A stretch of 36,877 nt of DNA from Chromera velia (lineage: Eukaryota > Sar > Chromeraceae), in the NCBI GenBank assembly GCA_018398765.1, contig JAHBMJ010001008.1, positions 1 through 36,877 of the forward strand, written 5' to 3'. Shown here one piece after another: positions 1-11,194 of this stretch. The translations under genes were made by a program, and so were the position numbers. Within the stretch, counting starts at the first letter, position 1, and each line of letters begins with the position of its first letter. The notes below the pieces were generated by a model that was not told where the DNA came from, searched no databases, and worked only from the letters and a program-made list of their open reading frames with translations.

Positions 1-309
1 ATCCCAAACTTGCTTGAGATACTGGGCTGAATCTGGGTTGTTTGCGCTATTCAGGATATTCTGTGCGTACCACTTCTGGACGACCTTCTCAACTGCTACT
101 GCTGCCCTCCTGTGCTTCCGCACTGCCAGCTTGAGCTGTGCGATCTCCCAAAGGTGTCTGGATTCACCGTCAGCTAGAGTCTGGTATGCTGAATTTCCAT
201 CCCTCTGTACCCAGCATTCAGTCTTGTATTTCTCGATAATCCATTTGTTTGTGAGGAAGGGGAAGACTGGCTTCTTCGTATCCGACGACTCCGAATCTCC
301 CAACTCCAT
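1..309 (-). CDS. Partial coding region of unknown function, running off the left edge
   Basis: A minus-strand frame is open from an ATG at 309-307 to the window edge, giving 103 residues with no stop. The predicted segment is rich in Trp, Lys, Glu and Gln, including WIIEKYKTECWVQRDGN and a helical stretch around VRKHRRAAVAVEKVVQKW, which looks like real protein and not a chance frame. The frame is closed upstream by a TGA about 50 bases before the ATG. A CAG acceptor-like site (CTCCTGCAG, just upstream of the ATG) could instead make this the start of an internal exon. I do not recognise the family. The composition would fit a DNA-binding or transposon protein, but no motif proves it. Confidence 0.4.
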   Translation of the reverse strand, partial: MELGDSESSDTKKPVFPFLTNKWIIEKYKTECWVQRDGNSAYQTLADGESRHLWEIAQLKLAVRKHRRAAVAVEKVVQKWYAQNILNSANNPDSAQYLKQVWD

Positions 310-1235
310 CTCCTTCGGTTCCGCCCGACCCTGCAGGAGCACCACAAGAAAAGTTTCCTTCGATCACCTCTAGAAGATTCCTAATCTCTAGGATCCTGGA
401 CTTCACGAGGTTTTCTCTCTATTCGTATCGCGAATCGATACGCCCACTGCCAATACGAGTCTCTAATACTGCACTTGACGTCTGTCCTAAGGTTTTGCTT
501 ACATACCTACGTTCTGTCCTACGGAGATCCTTATACGTACGTTCCTACCGTCTCTTGAGGAGGACTGTTCTAGAATCGATCCTTCACTCTCATCGGTTTC
601 TTCTCTTCACTCAATTGCTCGATCCGACTCGATCACTTTTCTCTTCTTTTCTTTTCTTTGTATATGCATGCATGCTTTTTTATTCAAATACGTTTGGATC
701 TCGCAATGCGCACAAATCCCGTGATCTTGAGTGACTTTGACGCTCGTACTGCGCGCGACAGCCCTGCGAGGCGGCGAGATGCTATATGAAGAGCGGCTTG
801 GGCCCTACCGGAGCCGAACTTCCCAGTGATCTGGCCCACACGATTTTCCCAGGACCGACCATATCACCATCCACCCTTTGCGATGAATCTGATGCAAGCA
901 AGCTTGCGAACGGCCCTGGAAAGCAAGAAAAATAAGAACTGCACGTGATAGTACACGATTAATGCACGGCGGCGCCGGCCATGGTGCTGCATTGCATGAT
1001 AAATGCATGGCCCGGAAAGCGTAGCTGAAAGACACTTACAAAGAGTTGAGGTGGTCGGGAGGCTTTGGATGTCGACGTACGTGCTGAATCTCTGATTGAA
1101 AAACTGCATGACACATGCAATTTTCATCATTACACCGGAAATATCGTTGAGAGGACACTGAGGGCACTTAATAAAACTCGAGCACTTCCAACTCCAGTTA
1201 ATTCCGAGTCTAAAATTAATTTCACTTTCCAGGCC
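310..1235. other. Stretch with no recognisable gene
   Basis: No coding frame with convincing composition, RNA gene or repeat structure is visible. Short open frames here overlap on both strands and look like chance. Confidence 0.5.
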
Positions 1236-1330
1236 AGGGGACACAAAAAAATTTGCGTATCTGATGGTATCGGATAAGGGGAAGGGGACCGCCATGGGGG
1301 CCATCGGATACCGACCCCCCCCCCTCCTGA
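1236..1330. repeat. Dispersed repeat, copy A (inverted relative to copy B)
   Basis: The segment begins GGGGACACAAAAAAATTT, continues with GATGGTATCGGAT-like words and ends in a run of C after CGGATACCGA. The same order of words occurs in reverse complement at about 7090-7215. The two copies therefore belong to one repeat family in opposite orientation, 5.8 kb apart. No terminal inverted repeat or target duplication was found. Confidence 0.55.
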
Positions 1331-1410
1331 CCCTGAGACTCTGACCTCCGCCTCTCTTCCAACGTCTCCCAATCACTTGCATGCGCTTCAAGTTGCATGC
1401 ATGGAGGATC

Positions 1411-1640
1411 ATTGAAGAAAAGAAGGAAAGAAGGAGGGAGGGATGGATGGAGGGAGGGAGGGAGGGAGGGAGGAGGAGAGAGAAGGAGGAAGAGAAAGAA
1501 GGAAGGAAGAAAGGATAAAGGGAAGGAAGGAAGGGTTTGAAGGAAGGAAGAAAGGAAGGAAGGGTTTGAAGGAAGGAAGAAAGGAAGGAAGGAAAGAAGG
1601 AAGGAGGGAGGGAGGGAGGGACGGAGGGAAGGAAGAGAGG

Positions 1641-1689
<49 letters not shown>

Positions 1690-1855
1690 AAGGAAGGAGG
1701 GAGGGAAGGAAGGAAGGAAGAAAGAAAGGAAGGAAAAAAGGAAAAAAGGAAGGAAGAAGGGAAGGAAGGAAAGAAGGAAGGAAGGAAGGAAGGAAGGACA
1801 GGAAGGAAGGAAAGAAGGAAGGAAGGAATGACATGAAGGAAGAGAGAAAAGAGTG
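1411..1855 (+). repeat. Polypurine tract, (GGAA/GGGA)n with a (GA)n core
   Basis: About 440 bases are almost pure purine on the plus strand, built from GGAAG, GGGA and AAGG units. A clean (GA)n run occupies roughly 1649-1682. Open frames here encode only Arg/Glu/Lys/Gly repeats, or Ser/Leu/Pro/Phe repeats on the other strand, and are not genes. Confidence 0.95.
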
Positions 1856-1861
1856 AAACTC

Positions 1862-2130
1862 AGTGGGTGAGTTAGTGGGTGAGTGAGCCTGGGGCCCAGT
1901 GAGCGAGCAAGTAAGTGAGTGAGTGACTGAGTGAGGACTCGGGAGTGAGTGAGGAAGTGAGTGAGTGAGTAAGTGAGTAAGTGAGTGAGTGAATGAGTGA
2001 GTGAGTGACTGACTGACTGACTGAGTGAGTGAGTGAGTGAGTGAGTGAGTGAGGAAGTGAGTGAAAGAGTGAGTGAGTGAATAAGTAACTGACTTACTGA
2101 CTGAGTGACTGACTGACTGACTGACTGCAT
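1862..2130 (+). repeat. (GTGA)n tetranucleotide array
   Basis: Imperfect GTGA/GAGT tandem units follow the polypurine tract with almost no spacer. Some units are changed to ACTG, grading into the next array. Confidence 0.9.
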
Positions 2131-2560
2131 GACTAACTGATGGACTGACAGACTGACGGACAGACGGACAGATGGACAGACGGACGCAGACGGACAGACG
2201 GACAGACGGACAGATGGACTGACGGACTGACGGACTGGCTGACTGACTGACTGACTGACTGACGTGGGCTGACTGGCTAACTGAATGACTGGCTGACTGG
2301 TTGACTGGCTAACTGGCTAACTGGCTGAGTAGCTGACTGGTTGACTGACTAGCTAGCTGGCTGGCTACATGGCCGATCTAATAGCCGACTAACTGACTGT
2401 CAGTGACTGTATGACAGGAAGACTGGCTGACTGAATGACTGACTGACAGACTGGCTGGCTCAGCCTGACTGACGGACTGACTGGCTGGCTGGCTGACTGG
2501 CTGACTGACAGTGACTGTAAGACTGACTGACTGACTGACTGACTGACTGACTGACTGACT

Positions 2561-2592
<32 letters not shown>

Positions 2593-2790
2593 GACTGACT
2601 GACTGACTGACTGACTGACTGACTGACTGACTGACTGACTGACCGTTGACTGACTGACTGACTGACCAACCAACTGACTGACTGACTGACTGACCCGGTC
2701 CGACTGACTGACTGACTGTCTGACGGACGGACGGACGGCCGGACGGATGGACTGACTGGCTGACTGACTGACTGCATACATGACTGATTG
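2127..2790 (+). repeat. (GACG/GACA)n then (CTGA)n tetranucleotide arrays
   Basis: A GGACAGAC-type array (about 2135-2235) passes into a long (CTGA)n array that is nearly perfect around 2520-2645. Together with the preceding arrays it makes about 1.4 kb of continuous simple repeat. Minus-strand frames translate as Ser-Gln-Ser-Val repeats and are artefacts. Confidence 0.92.
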
Positions 2791-3314
2791 ACTAGTTGAT
2801 TGACTAATTGACGGACTGAGAGCGGAAGGGGGAGAAGCATGCATATGTATGAATATAGCATGGACATATGTATACATATATTTCGATCATCATGCATCGG
2901 ATGCATGCATGCATACATGAGAATAAAGTCCCTGAAGTACAAATCGGAGTAGACAGTGGTGACGAAGAGGTTGTCCAGCCTGAATGCTACCTAGCACAGA
3001 GGCACACAGGAGATATACAGATACCTGTAGAAGGCTATGCAAGCTCGGAACGGAAAGAGAAAACATATATGGAGACGGCATGCGACACTTTCAACATGCA
3101 TGCAGTCTGCTAAGCAACACCTTCAACAGCCTGAGGGGCCCTCATGTATATATCCCTCTGATGCAAGTCCTGTGAGGAGTCCCTGATAGGCAAATTAAAA
3201 ACTTTTGGAGCATCTATACTGTCACTCAAGAAACAATATTGAAGGTTTACAGACTTACACTCCCAATCAGAGGTCTCAAGTTGTGTGTCTTAAATTTTCT
3301 CTGTATAGGCGATG
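2791..3314. other. Stretch with no recognisable gene
   Basis: AT-rich unique sequence with several GCATGCATGC-type words. Short open frames have no recognisable motif. Confidence 0.4.
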
Positions 3315-3665
3315 TATAAGGGGCATACTATAAGGGCTCATAACTTGCACTGCCTTCTAGAGCTAAAGACAATCCTTATAATAACGTCTAGAGAGCTCTC
3401 ACTGTTGGAGGGAGAAGTCCATCGGTAAGTCTGACAGTCTAACTTTATAGTACGATGACTCTTTGAATCAGGCCCACTCTCATGCTTAATCTATTAATTG
3501 CATCTCTGCGTATGCATGCTCGTCTATTGATCAGTCAGTCTACGCGCACGCCCGCGAGCCATTCCGTTCTTACGCAGGCTAAGGCTGCCAAGCTAAGCGA
3601 TGCCAATTCTAGTTAAGTCACCTTAAGTGCCCCATAAGCCCAAACTCTTGGCAATCACCTCACAC
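3315..3665 (+). repeat. Duplicated segment, copy 1 (uninterrupted)
   Basis: This segment begins TATAAGGGGCATACTATAAG and ends GGCAATCACCTCACAC. It matches 6411-7000 in the same orientation apart from scattered substitutions and a 232-bp insertion present only in copy 2. Homology stops abruptly at both ends. It contains no open frame of note. It may be a non-coding dispersed repeat. A long-terminal-repeat reading was considered and not adopted. Confidence 0.85.
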
Positions 3666-6410
3666 ATGCCCGCCCACCAGACCAACGTCCACGCTTGGTT
3701 CAAATGTAAGCATGCACCTCACACATGCTCGCTCACAGGGCGGGTAGATAGAAAAATCCACATAACAAACAATTTTAAACACTCTGACTCATAACTCTTG
3801 CCTGAGAGTCTCTTTGTGCAGTCTCTGAAATACACACAAGCGAGATCAAAGATCAATTGATTAAGTGTTCGTATAGAATGCATCACAAACTTCAAGTCCA
3901 AACACTTATACGTGTGACTTGTCTCAGGGGATTCATGTGATTTCTGGCTGAACCAATACGATTGGATGCACTCTGTTTCTCTCCCTCTTATTCCAGACTC
4001 TTCCCATCAAGGGTCACTGGATGAATGCATTAGGTGCATTGTCTATGCGATCGAAGAATAAGACTCGAGTCACCCTGGTTCTATGGATCGCGATCTTTCC
4101 CTTCCTGTGAATAGATACCGAGTAGGTATCATACCATGCAGCCTGTCATAAATCTAGAAGGCATACACAATGCGGCCACTACTGTATACACCCTGCACTC
4201 CCCCTACGCAGCGCACACACACTCGGTAAGAGTATAAAGAAGCTTAACTCTGCGTACTCAGAAGACTCGAGACTTTGAAACTCTGTAGCCGACTACCTGC
4301 TGACTGAGCAAGGCAATCAACTCAGAGGTCAATAAGAACACACTTTCCAGCCAGACCAAAAGCAGAGAGCAATTCAAGGCACACACATTCAGAACAAAAG
4401 CAAACTGGGATGCTGCGCTGGCTTACATATGGATATCATTCGCAGGGTTTGACTCCCTGACATAAATGATCGAAGCGCCTTCCGCCCGCCGGCCTACAAC
4501 ACACACAACGTGCGCTGCATGCTGAGCCTCACTCCCAATGCTCCTCACAGCGGCTTTCCGCGATATGTCAAAACTATCTGAATGACCCTGGTGTTTTTGG
4601 TCACCCTATGATCACCTTTTCCTTCTCTGCTTCATACAGCGACCACCTGTCTCTATACAGAGACAGCCCAACCTTACTACAGAATTTGTGCCCCAAACTG
4701 CACACCAGATTCAAAAACATGAACGCTCGGGCGACTCCCTCGATTGAAATCGAGGCGACTCAACCAGAGTACAAGTCGACGCGATCGAAATGTACTATAC
4801 GCATGCTGCTTCAATTGATGCGCAGTTTTCTTCTGCAGCAAGTGCATGAAAACATCCGATCTCACTTAGGCTTCGACCGTCTTGCTGCATCAAGATACCC
4901 TATGCTTCGATCACAGTTTCTCATTCAGACAGCTCGATCGATTCTTCTCTGACATGTGCCTCTTTTATTAGAATGTTTAGCATGCTCTCTTCTCTTCTCA
5001 GGAATTAAAAAAAAACTAAAATTCACAGATCGACACATCCAACTTCCTGGCACCAAACCAAGCTCTCCGTCTGGCGTGAATAGCAATCGCCCGCTGCAAT
5101 TCGAAGACATGCAGCTCACCGCAGCTTGCCTAACTGCGGGGGCAAAGAACTGCACACCCTCTTGAGCAGTCCGACCCAACAGCCGAACACAGTGTATGCC
5201 ACTCTCGAAAACTCTTTAACCAAACATTGGAGATCCAGTGTGCTGACCTCTCACCCTTCTTTTCCCTTCTCTCCATCTCCTTGTTTTTCAAGGTGTCTGT
5301 TTCTCTTTGCTTTGAGTCTTGGAAGTCCATCTCCCCTTCTCTCTTTCTTTTCTCTGCATTATCCTCCCACACCCAGACGAACAGAGGGAAAGGTCAGAGA
5401 ACAGATGAAAATAAAACACATTCACCCTCACGACATCACCTTGCCTCCTGTCTCTCTCCACTTCTTTCAATTTTTCTTTCATTTTCTTTTCTCCCCAACT
5501 ATCTTCAACCCCCATTCATCTTTCACAAATAGAGAAAGAAAACAGTCAGAGAGATTCAAAAAGACACACAAATGAGAGACAATAGACAAATGCACCGGCC
5601 ACCACCAACCATCATCATGAGTCTCACCCCATACATACCACCTCCATCTGAGACTCCCCTCCAAACAAATTCCTCCAAACACAACAGAAACAAAAAAGTT
5701 CCAACAAGCTTCCAAGCCTCCAAGAATCTATCTGTGATAACAGCTCCTATGTCGTGTGCTTCCGTGTGATGCAACCGCCGTGCCTTCATGGCACTTCTAT
5801 GCAGTTAGAAGGCGGCTTGAGACTCCCGGTGATGTCCAATAAATCAGACTGAGCACGAAAGGACCTTCTTCTCAACCAAAAGGTCGCTGCACCTTGATGA
5901 AGCTCCTCTGTTTCAATGTGTACAAGAAAAACACTCTAAGACTTGTACAGCGGCCAAGAGATCCTGCTTCTCTCCTTGGGGTACTTTCTCTATGGGCAAC
6001 AGCGTCTCTGCTTGATGACCGTCACGTCATCAGGGGTCAAAGTCAGTCTCCTCAATCTTCTCCATCACTTCTCCCTGCTTCAAGCTCCAAGTTCTCCTTC
6101 ACTTCTTGCAGTAAGGTTCCATGAATACTGCTCTTCCACCACAAGCGGCAGAAAGCAGAAACACCTCTCAAACCTCTTCAGCTCCTCATCTTCCCTCGCA
6201 GCGCCATAAAATTCATGACAGAATGAAACAACACAATGGAGCTGAAAACTGTCTGAATCGATCAATCTTACGACTGTCATTGCACAGTGTACTACTCATT
6301 AAATTTTCATTGAGTGGACAGCCCATGTCTTTACTGAAAGCTCTGATGGATCTCAACAGGCTTCATCACACTGTCTGCCCCTGTATAAACAAAAGCTCTG
6401 CTAAACCACA
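3666..6410. other. 2.7-kb stretch with no convincing gene
   Basis: Several open frames of 60-150 codons occur, the largest at 5126-5575 (plus) and 4608-4952 (plus), but they overlap frames on the other strand and show no domain or signature. From about 5230 to 5560 the plus strand is pyrimidine-rich, which explains the open frames there. A short direct repeat CCTCACACATGC lies at about 3658 and 3717. I cannot support a gene here. Confidence 0.45.
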
Positions 6411-7000
6411 TATAAAGGGCATACTATAAGGGCTCATAACTTGCACTGCCTTCTAGAGCTAAAGACAATCCTTACAATAATGTCTAGAAAGCTCTCACTG
6501 TTGGAGGAAGAAGTTCATTGGTAAGTCTGACAGTTTAACCTCATATGATGACTCTTTGAATCAGGCCCACTCTTATGTTTGATCTATTGATTAGACCTCC
6601 CTGAACCTAACTACCACTTAAAAGTTTAAGCCGCATTTTTAGATAAGCTTGAAAGTCTACGCCGCAGGCGCGGATCATTTATGGTGTTTTGAAAGCTAAA
6701 GCCGCATATCTAGACGGTGTCTTGACCGTCTATACCGCAGGCATGGACGATCTCTTGAAAAACGATGCCGCAGATAGAGATCATCTTGATTATATTTTTT
6801 TAAGTGATACTTAGGTTCAGGGAGGTTATTGATTGCATCACTGCGCATGCATGCTCGTCTATCGATCAGTCAGTCTACGTGTGCGCCTGCGAGCCATTCC
6901 GCTCTCACGTAGGCCGAGGCTGCCAAGCTAAGCAATGCTAATTCTAGTTAAGTCACCTTAAGTGCCCCACAAGCCCAGACTCTTGGCAATCACCTCACAC
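6411..7000 (+). repeat. Duplicated segment, copy 2 (split by a MITE)
   Basis: Copy 2 of the segment at 3315-3665 starts TATAAAGGGCATACTATAAG and ends GGCAATCACCTCACAC. It is interrupted at 6593-6826 by an inverted-repeat element. Copy 1 supplies the empty site, so the insertion came after the duplication or hit only one copy. Confidence 0.85.
6593..6826. mobile_element. 232-bp MITE with internal tandem units
   Basis: The ends are inverted: ACCTCCCTGAACCTAA at 6595-6610 matches the complement of the right end at 6811-6826, and similarity continues inward for about 28 bp with few mismatches. The sequence TATTGATT occurs on both sides (6585-6592 and 6827-6834), and the matching position in copy 1 has a single TATTAATT. 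Two extra bases (AG) sit between the left duplication and the inverted repeat. Inside are about five degenerate units of 31-40 bp, each starting TTGAAAG or similar and carrying CCGCA. There is no coding capacity, so it must move in trans. Confidence 0.85.
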
Positions 7001-7089
7001 GATGATCCTTCATTTTTTTATTTTTCTCCCGCCATACATTTTTTTTTTACCGGCGAAGCCAGAAAAAGCTTCTGGACAAACTTTTTGTG

Positions 7090-7215
7090 CGCCCCCCCCC
7101 TCGATCCAGTCCAGACCATCGGATACCGTATTATTTTAAGGGGGNNGGGGGGGGGGGGGGTTCATACGGTATCCAATACCATCGGATACCAAAATTTTTT
7201 TGTGTCCCCCCATAT
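7090..7215. repeat. Dispersed repeat, copy B, with an assembly gap
   Basis: It contains CGGATACCGTATT, a poly-G run with two undetermined bases, TACGGTATCC and ACCATCGGATACC, and ends AAATTTTTTTGTGTCCCC. This is the reverse-complement order of copy A at 1236-1330. The inner words form an inverted repeat (GGATACCGTA and TACGGTATCC) flanking the poly-G tract. Confidence 0.55.
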
Positions 7216-7455
7216 TCATACGGAGTGCATCCAGGCTTTCTAGAGTGGCCCTTTTTAGCACCGCAGCCCTTTCCAGGCCCCTCCGCGGCGGCGCCCCCCT
7301 TCGTTTGGGGGATAGCCCCATATACTCAAAAAAACGGTTTTTTTTGCGCGCCGCAGGCACCAAAAATTTTTTTTAAGGTGTTCCAACGATGAATTTGATG
7401 AATTACTGATTAATTTGGTTCAACTAACCTCAGAAAAGGTAAAGATCGGAAGAGT

Positions 7456-7550
7456 CACGCCGCGGTTCCCACCCTTTCTTCCAAGTTTTACAACCGCGGC
7501 GTGCCGCGGTACGCCCTTCGGGCGCTCCGCGGCGCTTGGTGCCGCGGAGT
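7456..7550. repeat. Cluster of GC-rich perfect inverted repeats
   Basis: CACGCCGCGGTT (7456-7467) is exactly complementary to AACCGCGGCGTG (7492-7503). Overlapping it, GCCGCGG (7503-7509) pairs with CCGCGGC (7527-7533) around an inner CGCCC-TTC-GGGCG hairpin. A further GCCGCGG follows at 7541. The word GCCGCGG/CCGCGGC recurs at about 20-35 bp spacing. The function is unknown. Confidence 0.7.
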
Positions 7551-8071
7551 TTGACCGTAAACGCAACGCCGCGGTGTCTAGAAAACCCGCAGGAAAAAAG
7601 CAGCGCGGAACCCCCCCCCCCGCGGGAAAAAAGCCTGGGGTTGAGCGGATCTGAAACCCATCCCCCAACCCCCATCTTCACCCAACCCGGATCTGACGCA
7701 CGCATGGCGCAAATTCAGCCTTTCGGGGCCGGGTTTTTGGCGAAAGACTATAGCGTGCATGCATATGGGCTGGGGTATTTTTGTTTTGTAAGTGCCCCCC
7801 GCTTCGCTTTCCGGGGCCATCGGCGATGATTCGAGTAGAGAAGTGTGGATACGACGTAAACTGTCTCAGTATGTCTTGCTTTGACTAGCTGCGGCTCACG
7901 AAGTGGTGAGATGGTGGAGTCTCAGTGTTTCAGTTGCTCCAACACAGTGGTATTTTGTCAGGTGACGTATAGACCAGACAGTTGGGGAGGAAACGTGTTC
8001 CCTTTTTTCGATACACAGATTCTGCCACCAAAAGAGACGGCAACGGGATTAGATCCTTGCTTAACCACCTC

Positions 8072-10174
8072 ATGATGAAGACCGTCGCTTATTTGTTGCT
8101 GCTCTTTTCATGCTTATGGTTCTGCACGGCTGAAATTTTCGAATTCGACCATTTTGATGTTGCCCCAGGCAAAACCCTCACCCCAATCAGCGTGTTCTAT
8201 GTCTATGCAAACGACCAGATCGATGCAGGTAGGCCCTGACCTCTCTCTCTCTTCTCTCTCTTCGTGTCCCAGAAGAAGCACCTTATGAATGTATTCGTTT
8301 GCAATGCATATGTTTGCAGTACCTGCTGAACTTGTACCGGACGACTCTGCCACGGCTAAGAAGAAGAAGCGTGAGTCGCCGGACCCTTCCCTTCCGCGCG
8401 TCTCCACTTGCTGTTCCTGTTGTTCTTCAGATGGACACGGCATCTCCTTCCTAAAAAGCGGTGTGTCATTTTGTCTTTCTGCTGCATGGTTGTATGCAGA
8501 TGCCACCGTCACTTTTGGGGACATGAGATTCACAAACTCTCAGAGGTCGAATGCGGCCGTTGAAATCGTTTTGTATCACGCAGAAGATTTTCGCAACGAC
8601 GTGACTCGGGATCGTTTTTGTTGTACTGCAAGGAACGAAGAAGAAGGGTGTCATGCACCGATGACGTTACAGAAGAAACTAGGATCAGCACACGCTACAG
8701 GTCATTTGGACCCAGACACTGCGACCGGAGAAACGACCCATCACGACGAGCAAAAGCTCAAAAAAACAGGTGGGAGAAGAAGATTTATTCCCTTCCCCCC
8801 TCTGAGCCCGCCTCTCACCAGCTGATTGAGACGCAGTATCGGTTCTTGTGATTGCTGTTTCGTTGTATCCCGTTGTACAGCTCTTCTGGTTGTGTAGATC
8901 ACCAAAGAGAAAACTTTCTGCAAAAGCACAGCTATTCCTGTCTTTCCCTCCCGTTCCACCATTTGAGCGTTTTATTGAGTTATGCAGACTTATTTGTATG
9001 CTGAAAGGACAAACTTATCTTCAGGTCCCTATATCCTCTGGGTGTCCCACTGCGATGACGCCAAAGGTCTTTCTTTCTCTGGAACCGTCATGGTTAAGAG
9101 CATATACGGGTACCTGCCCGGCGACATGTACCCCAAACTAGGGTTCTACGGCTGGCTGGCACTCGCCTATCTTGCGCTGGCAGCCGTCTGGCTGGTGCTG
9201 TCGTTTGTTCATATGAGGGAGCTGACTCTGATCCAGAATTGGATCTCCGCCTGCCTCGTCCTCGGCTTGTTCGAGGTGGGGGGGTGGGGGGGGATTTCGA
9301 GAAGTGAACATGATTGGTCGCACACTTTTTTCCTCAATCTGATGGATCGATTTTAGCCCTGCATGAGTGCGCACCAGTGCGGTACTGCTGTTTCGTTTTG
9401 ATCCAGTGAAGGAAGAAAGAAGAAAGGCGTGGCACTCTCGAAGACACAAAGGGATACCTAAGCGGCATGAAATGGACAGGAACTGGTTTGATTTTGCTGT
9501 TTAAGCAAACGCAAAAAAAAAAGGGAGACAGACAGACAAGAGTGGCTGCAGAGGGAGCGAGGAAGACTGTTGAGAGAGGAAGGGATAAGAACGGAGTGGC
9601 AACGGATGGAAGGAAGGTTCGGTCATTTACGTGGACGGAGAAATTAATCATCTGCTGCCATGCTATGGGACCATGCAGGAAGAAGAGAGAGAATGTGTTC
9701 GTGACACCCGTCTCACTGTGCACGCGTTTGGTTTTCCCCATCCTTTTGAAGCAGAACACGCCAGAGAAAGAGGCATTCATGCATGATCCTTGTTGTGTGC
9801 AGAGTCTCACATGGTACTCTCTGTATGTTCATTGGAACTCCACGGGAAAGAGGCCTATCGTGTTTTTGGGAATCGCTTTGGTGTTCTCAGTGACGAAAAA
9901 CGCAGCAGCCTTCTTTCTCGTCCTGCTTGCTGTGTTGGGTCTGGGCATCATCAGGCCGACGCTGGACCCCGTCACTTGGAAGAAGGCACAGGCGCTCTTC
10001 GGGGCCTACATCATCGCCCACACTGCTTGGTCGGTCTGTGGCAGAGCTGGGGGGAGTCTCTGGTGCGGGCAGAGGCTTCCTGGTGCATTTTATTCTTCAT
10101 GTATTGATATAAGTACGTGGACGGGGAAGTGAACAGAGAGCCTGGCACCCAAAAGGGATTCCTTCTTTTTGTGC

Positions 10175-10239
<65 letters not shown>

Positions 10240-10650
10240 GATAGGGCAAAGATGGAAAGAATGGTGAAGGTGCGTGGAGTACTTTGGGGCACAAAAAGAA
10301 GGAAATCCTGCTTGTTCCTTCCTCTCTCCAATCCTTATGCTTTCTTGTCTGCGCTTTTTCGGGATAGGGAAGGAAGTCAAAAAGGAAGAAAGATGCAAAG
10401 AAGGAGCGAGGAAACGAATGAAGGATGGCGCTAGTCAGGAAGGACGATTGATTTATCCAACAACTGTCGGTGGGGCCCCCCAACTTTCGTGTTTTTCTTT
10501 TCAGTGGTCATTTATTTGTTTGCTTTTTCTCTCCGTTCCGTCCCGTGCAGGGAAATGGCGACTCACTTCTTTCATGACAAGGTGAGCTCTTCTTCTGCAG
10601 ATCCTTCGACGCTTTTGTTCCTTCCCTCTCTTTGATCGCTTTTTTCGCAG

Positions 10651-10692
<42 letters not shown>

Positions 10693-10946
10693 ATCTATCT
10701 ATCTATCTATCTAACTATCTATCCCTCTTACATGATCCTCTCTTTCTTTTCGCGCTCTCTTTCCTCCTTCCTGGCTTTATGCCGCCGCCCCTTCCCACGT
10801 GTTCTTTTTGACCTTTCCTCTCCTCCTAGAACGTCTCTCCCACTTTCTCTGTCTTTTTATCTTTTTGATTGAGCCATGCCAATCGAGTGGTCTGTGTCTT
10901 CGCCATTCTTTCTCAGCGTGCTTCTTCGGCATTCTCTCTCTCCCCC

Positions 10947-10985
<39 letters not shown>

Positions 10986-11131
10986 TTCAGGCTCTCTCGT
11001 TCTTTTCGGTCCTCTTTGTACTTCTTCCCGCCTCCATCGTGAACGCGTTGATCTTTTTTTGGATCTTCACAGCTCTGGATACGCTGCTGGAGGTGGGCAG
11101 GAGAGAAAGGCGGGAGGGGATCCGTGGATGT

Positions 11132-11194
<63 letters not shown>

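Larger units (their letters stand above)
7001..8071. other. Stretch with repeats and palindromes, no gene seen
   Basis: It holds repeat copy B (about 7090-7215), two Ns at 7145-7146 inside poly-G, and a GC-rich palindrome cluster near 7456-7550. The last 200 bases before 8072 probably carry the promoter and 5' leader of the downstream membrane-protein gene, but no box stands out. Confidence 0.45.

Noticed and set aside
1222..2130. Long open frames over the simple repeats (Ser/Leu/Pro/His- or Arg/Glu/Lys-rich)
   Set aside because: They are translations of tetranucleotide and purine repeats and are open on both strands. No non-repetitive coding sequence is present.
2520..2645. CRISPR-like array
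   Set aside because: Units are four bases with no spacers, so this is a microsatellite and not a CRISPR array.
2389..2942. Ser-Gln-Ser-Val repeat proteins on the minus strand
   Set aside because: This is a (CTGA)n microsatellite. The peptide periodicity simply follows the DNA repeat.
3315..7000. LTR retrotransposon bounded by the two 350-bp direct repeats
   Set aside because: The repeat ends are not TG...CA, no primer-binding site or polypurine tract is seen at the inner ends, and the 2.7 kb between them has no gag or pol frame.
8114..8533. Minus-strand 139-codon frame opposite the first exons of the TMEM87-like gene
   Set aside because: It is the shadow of exons 1-4, whose sense-strand product matches a known family with correct splice phases.
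8988..9024. An earlier start for exon 5 (acceptor at 8987)
   Set aside because: It would need exon 4 to end in phase 0. The acceptor at 9024 gives a consistent phase and restores KKTGPYILWVSHCD, which matches the family.
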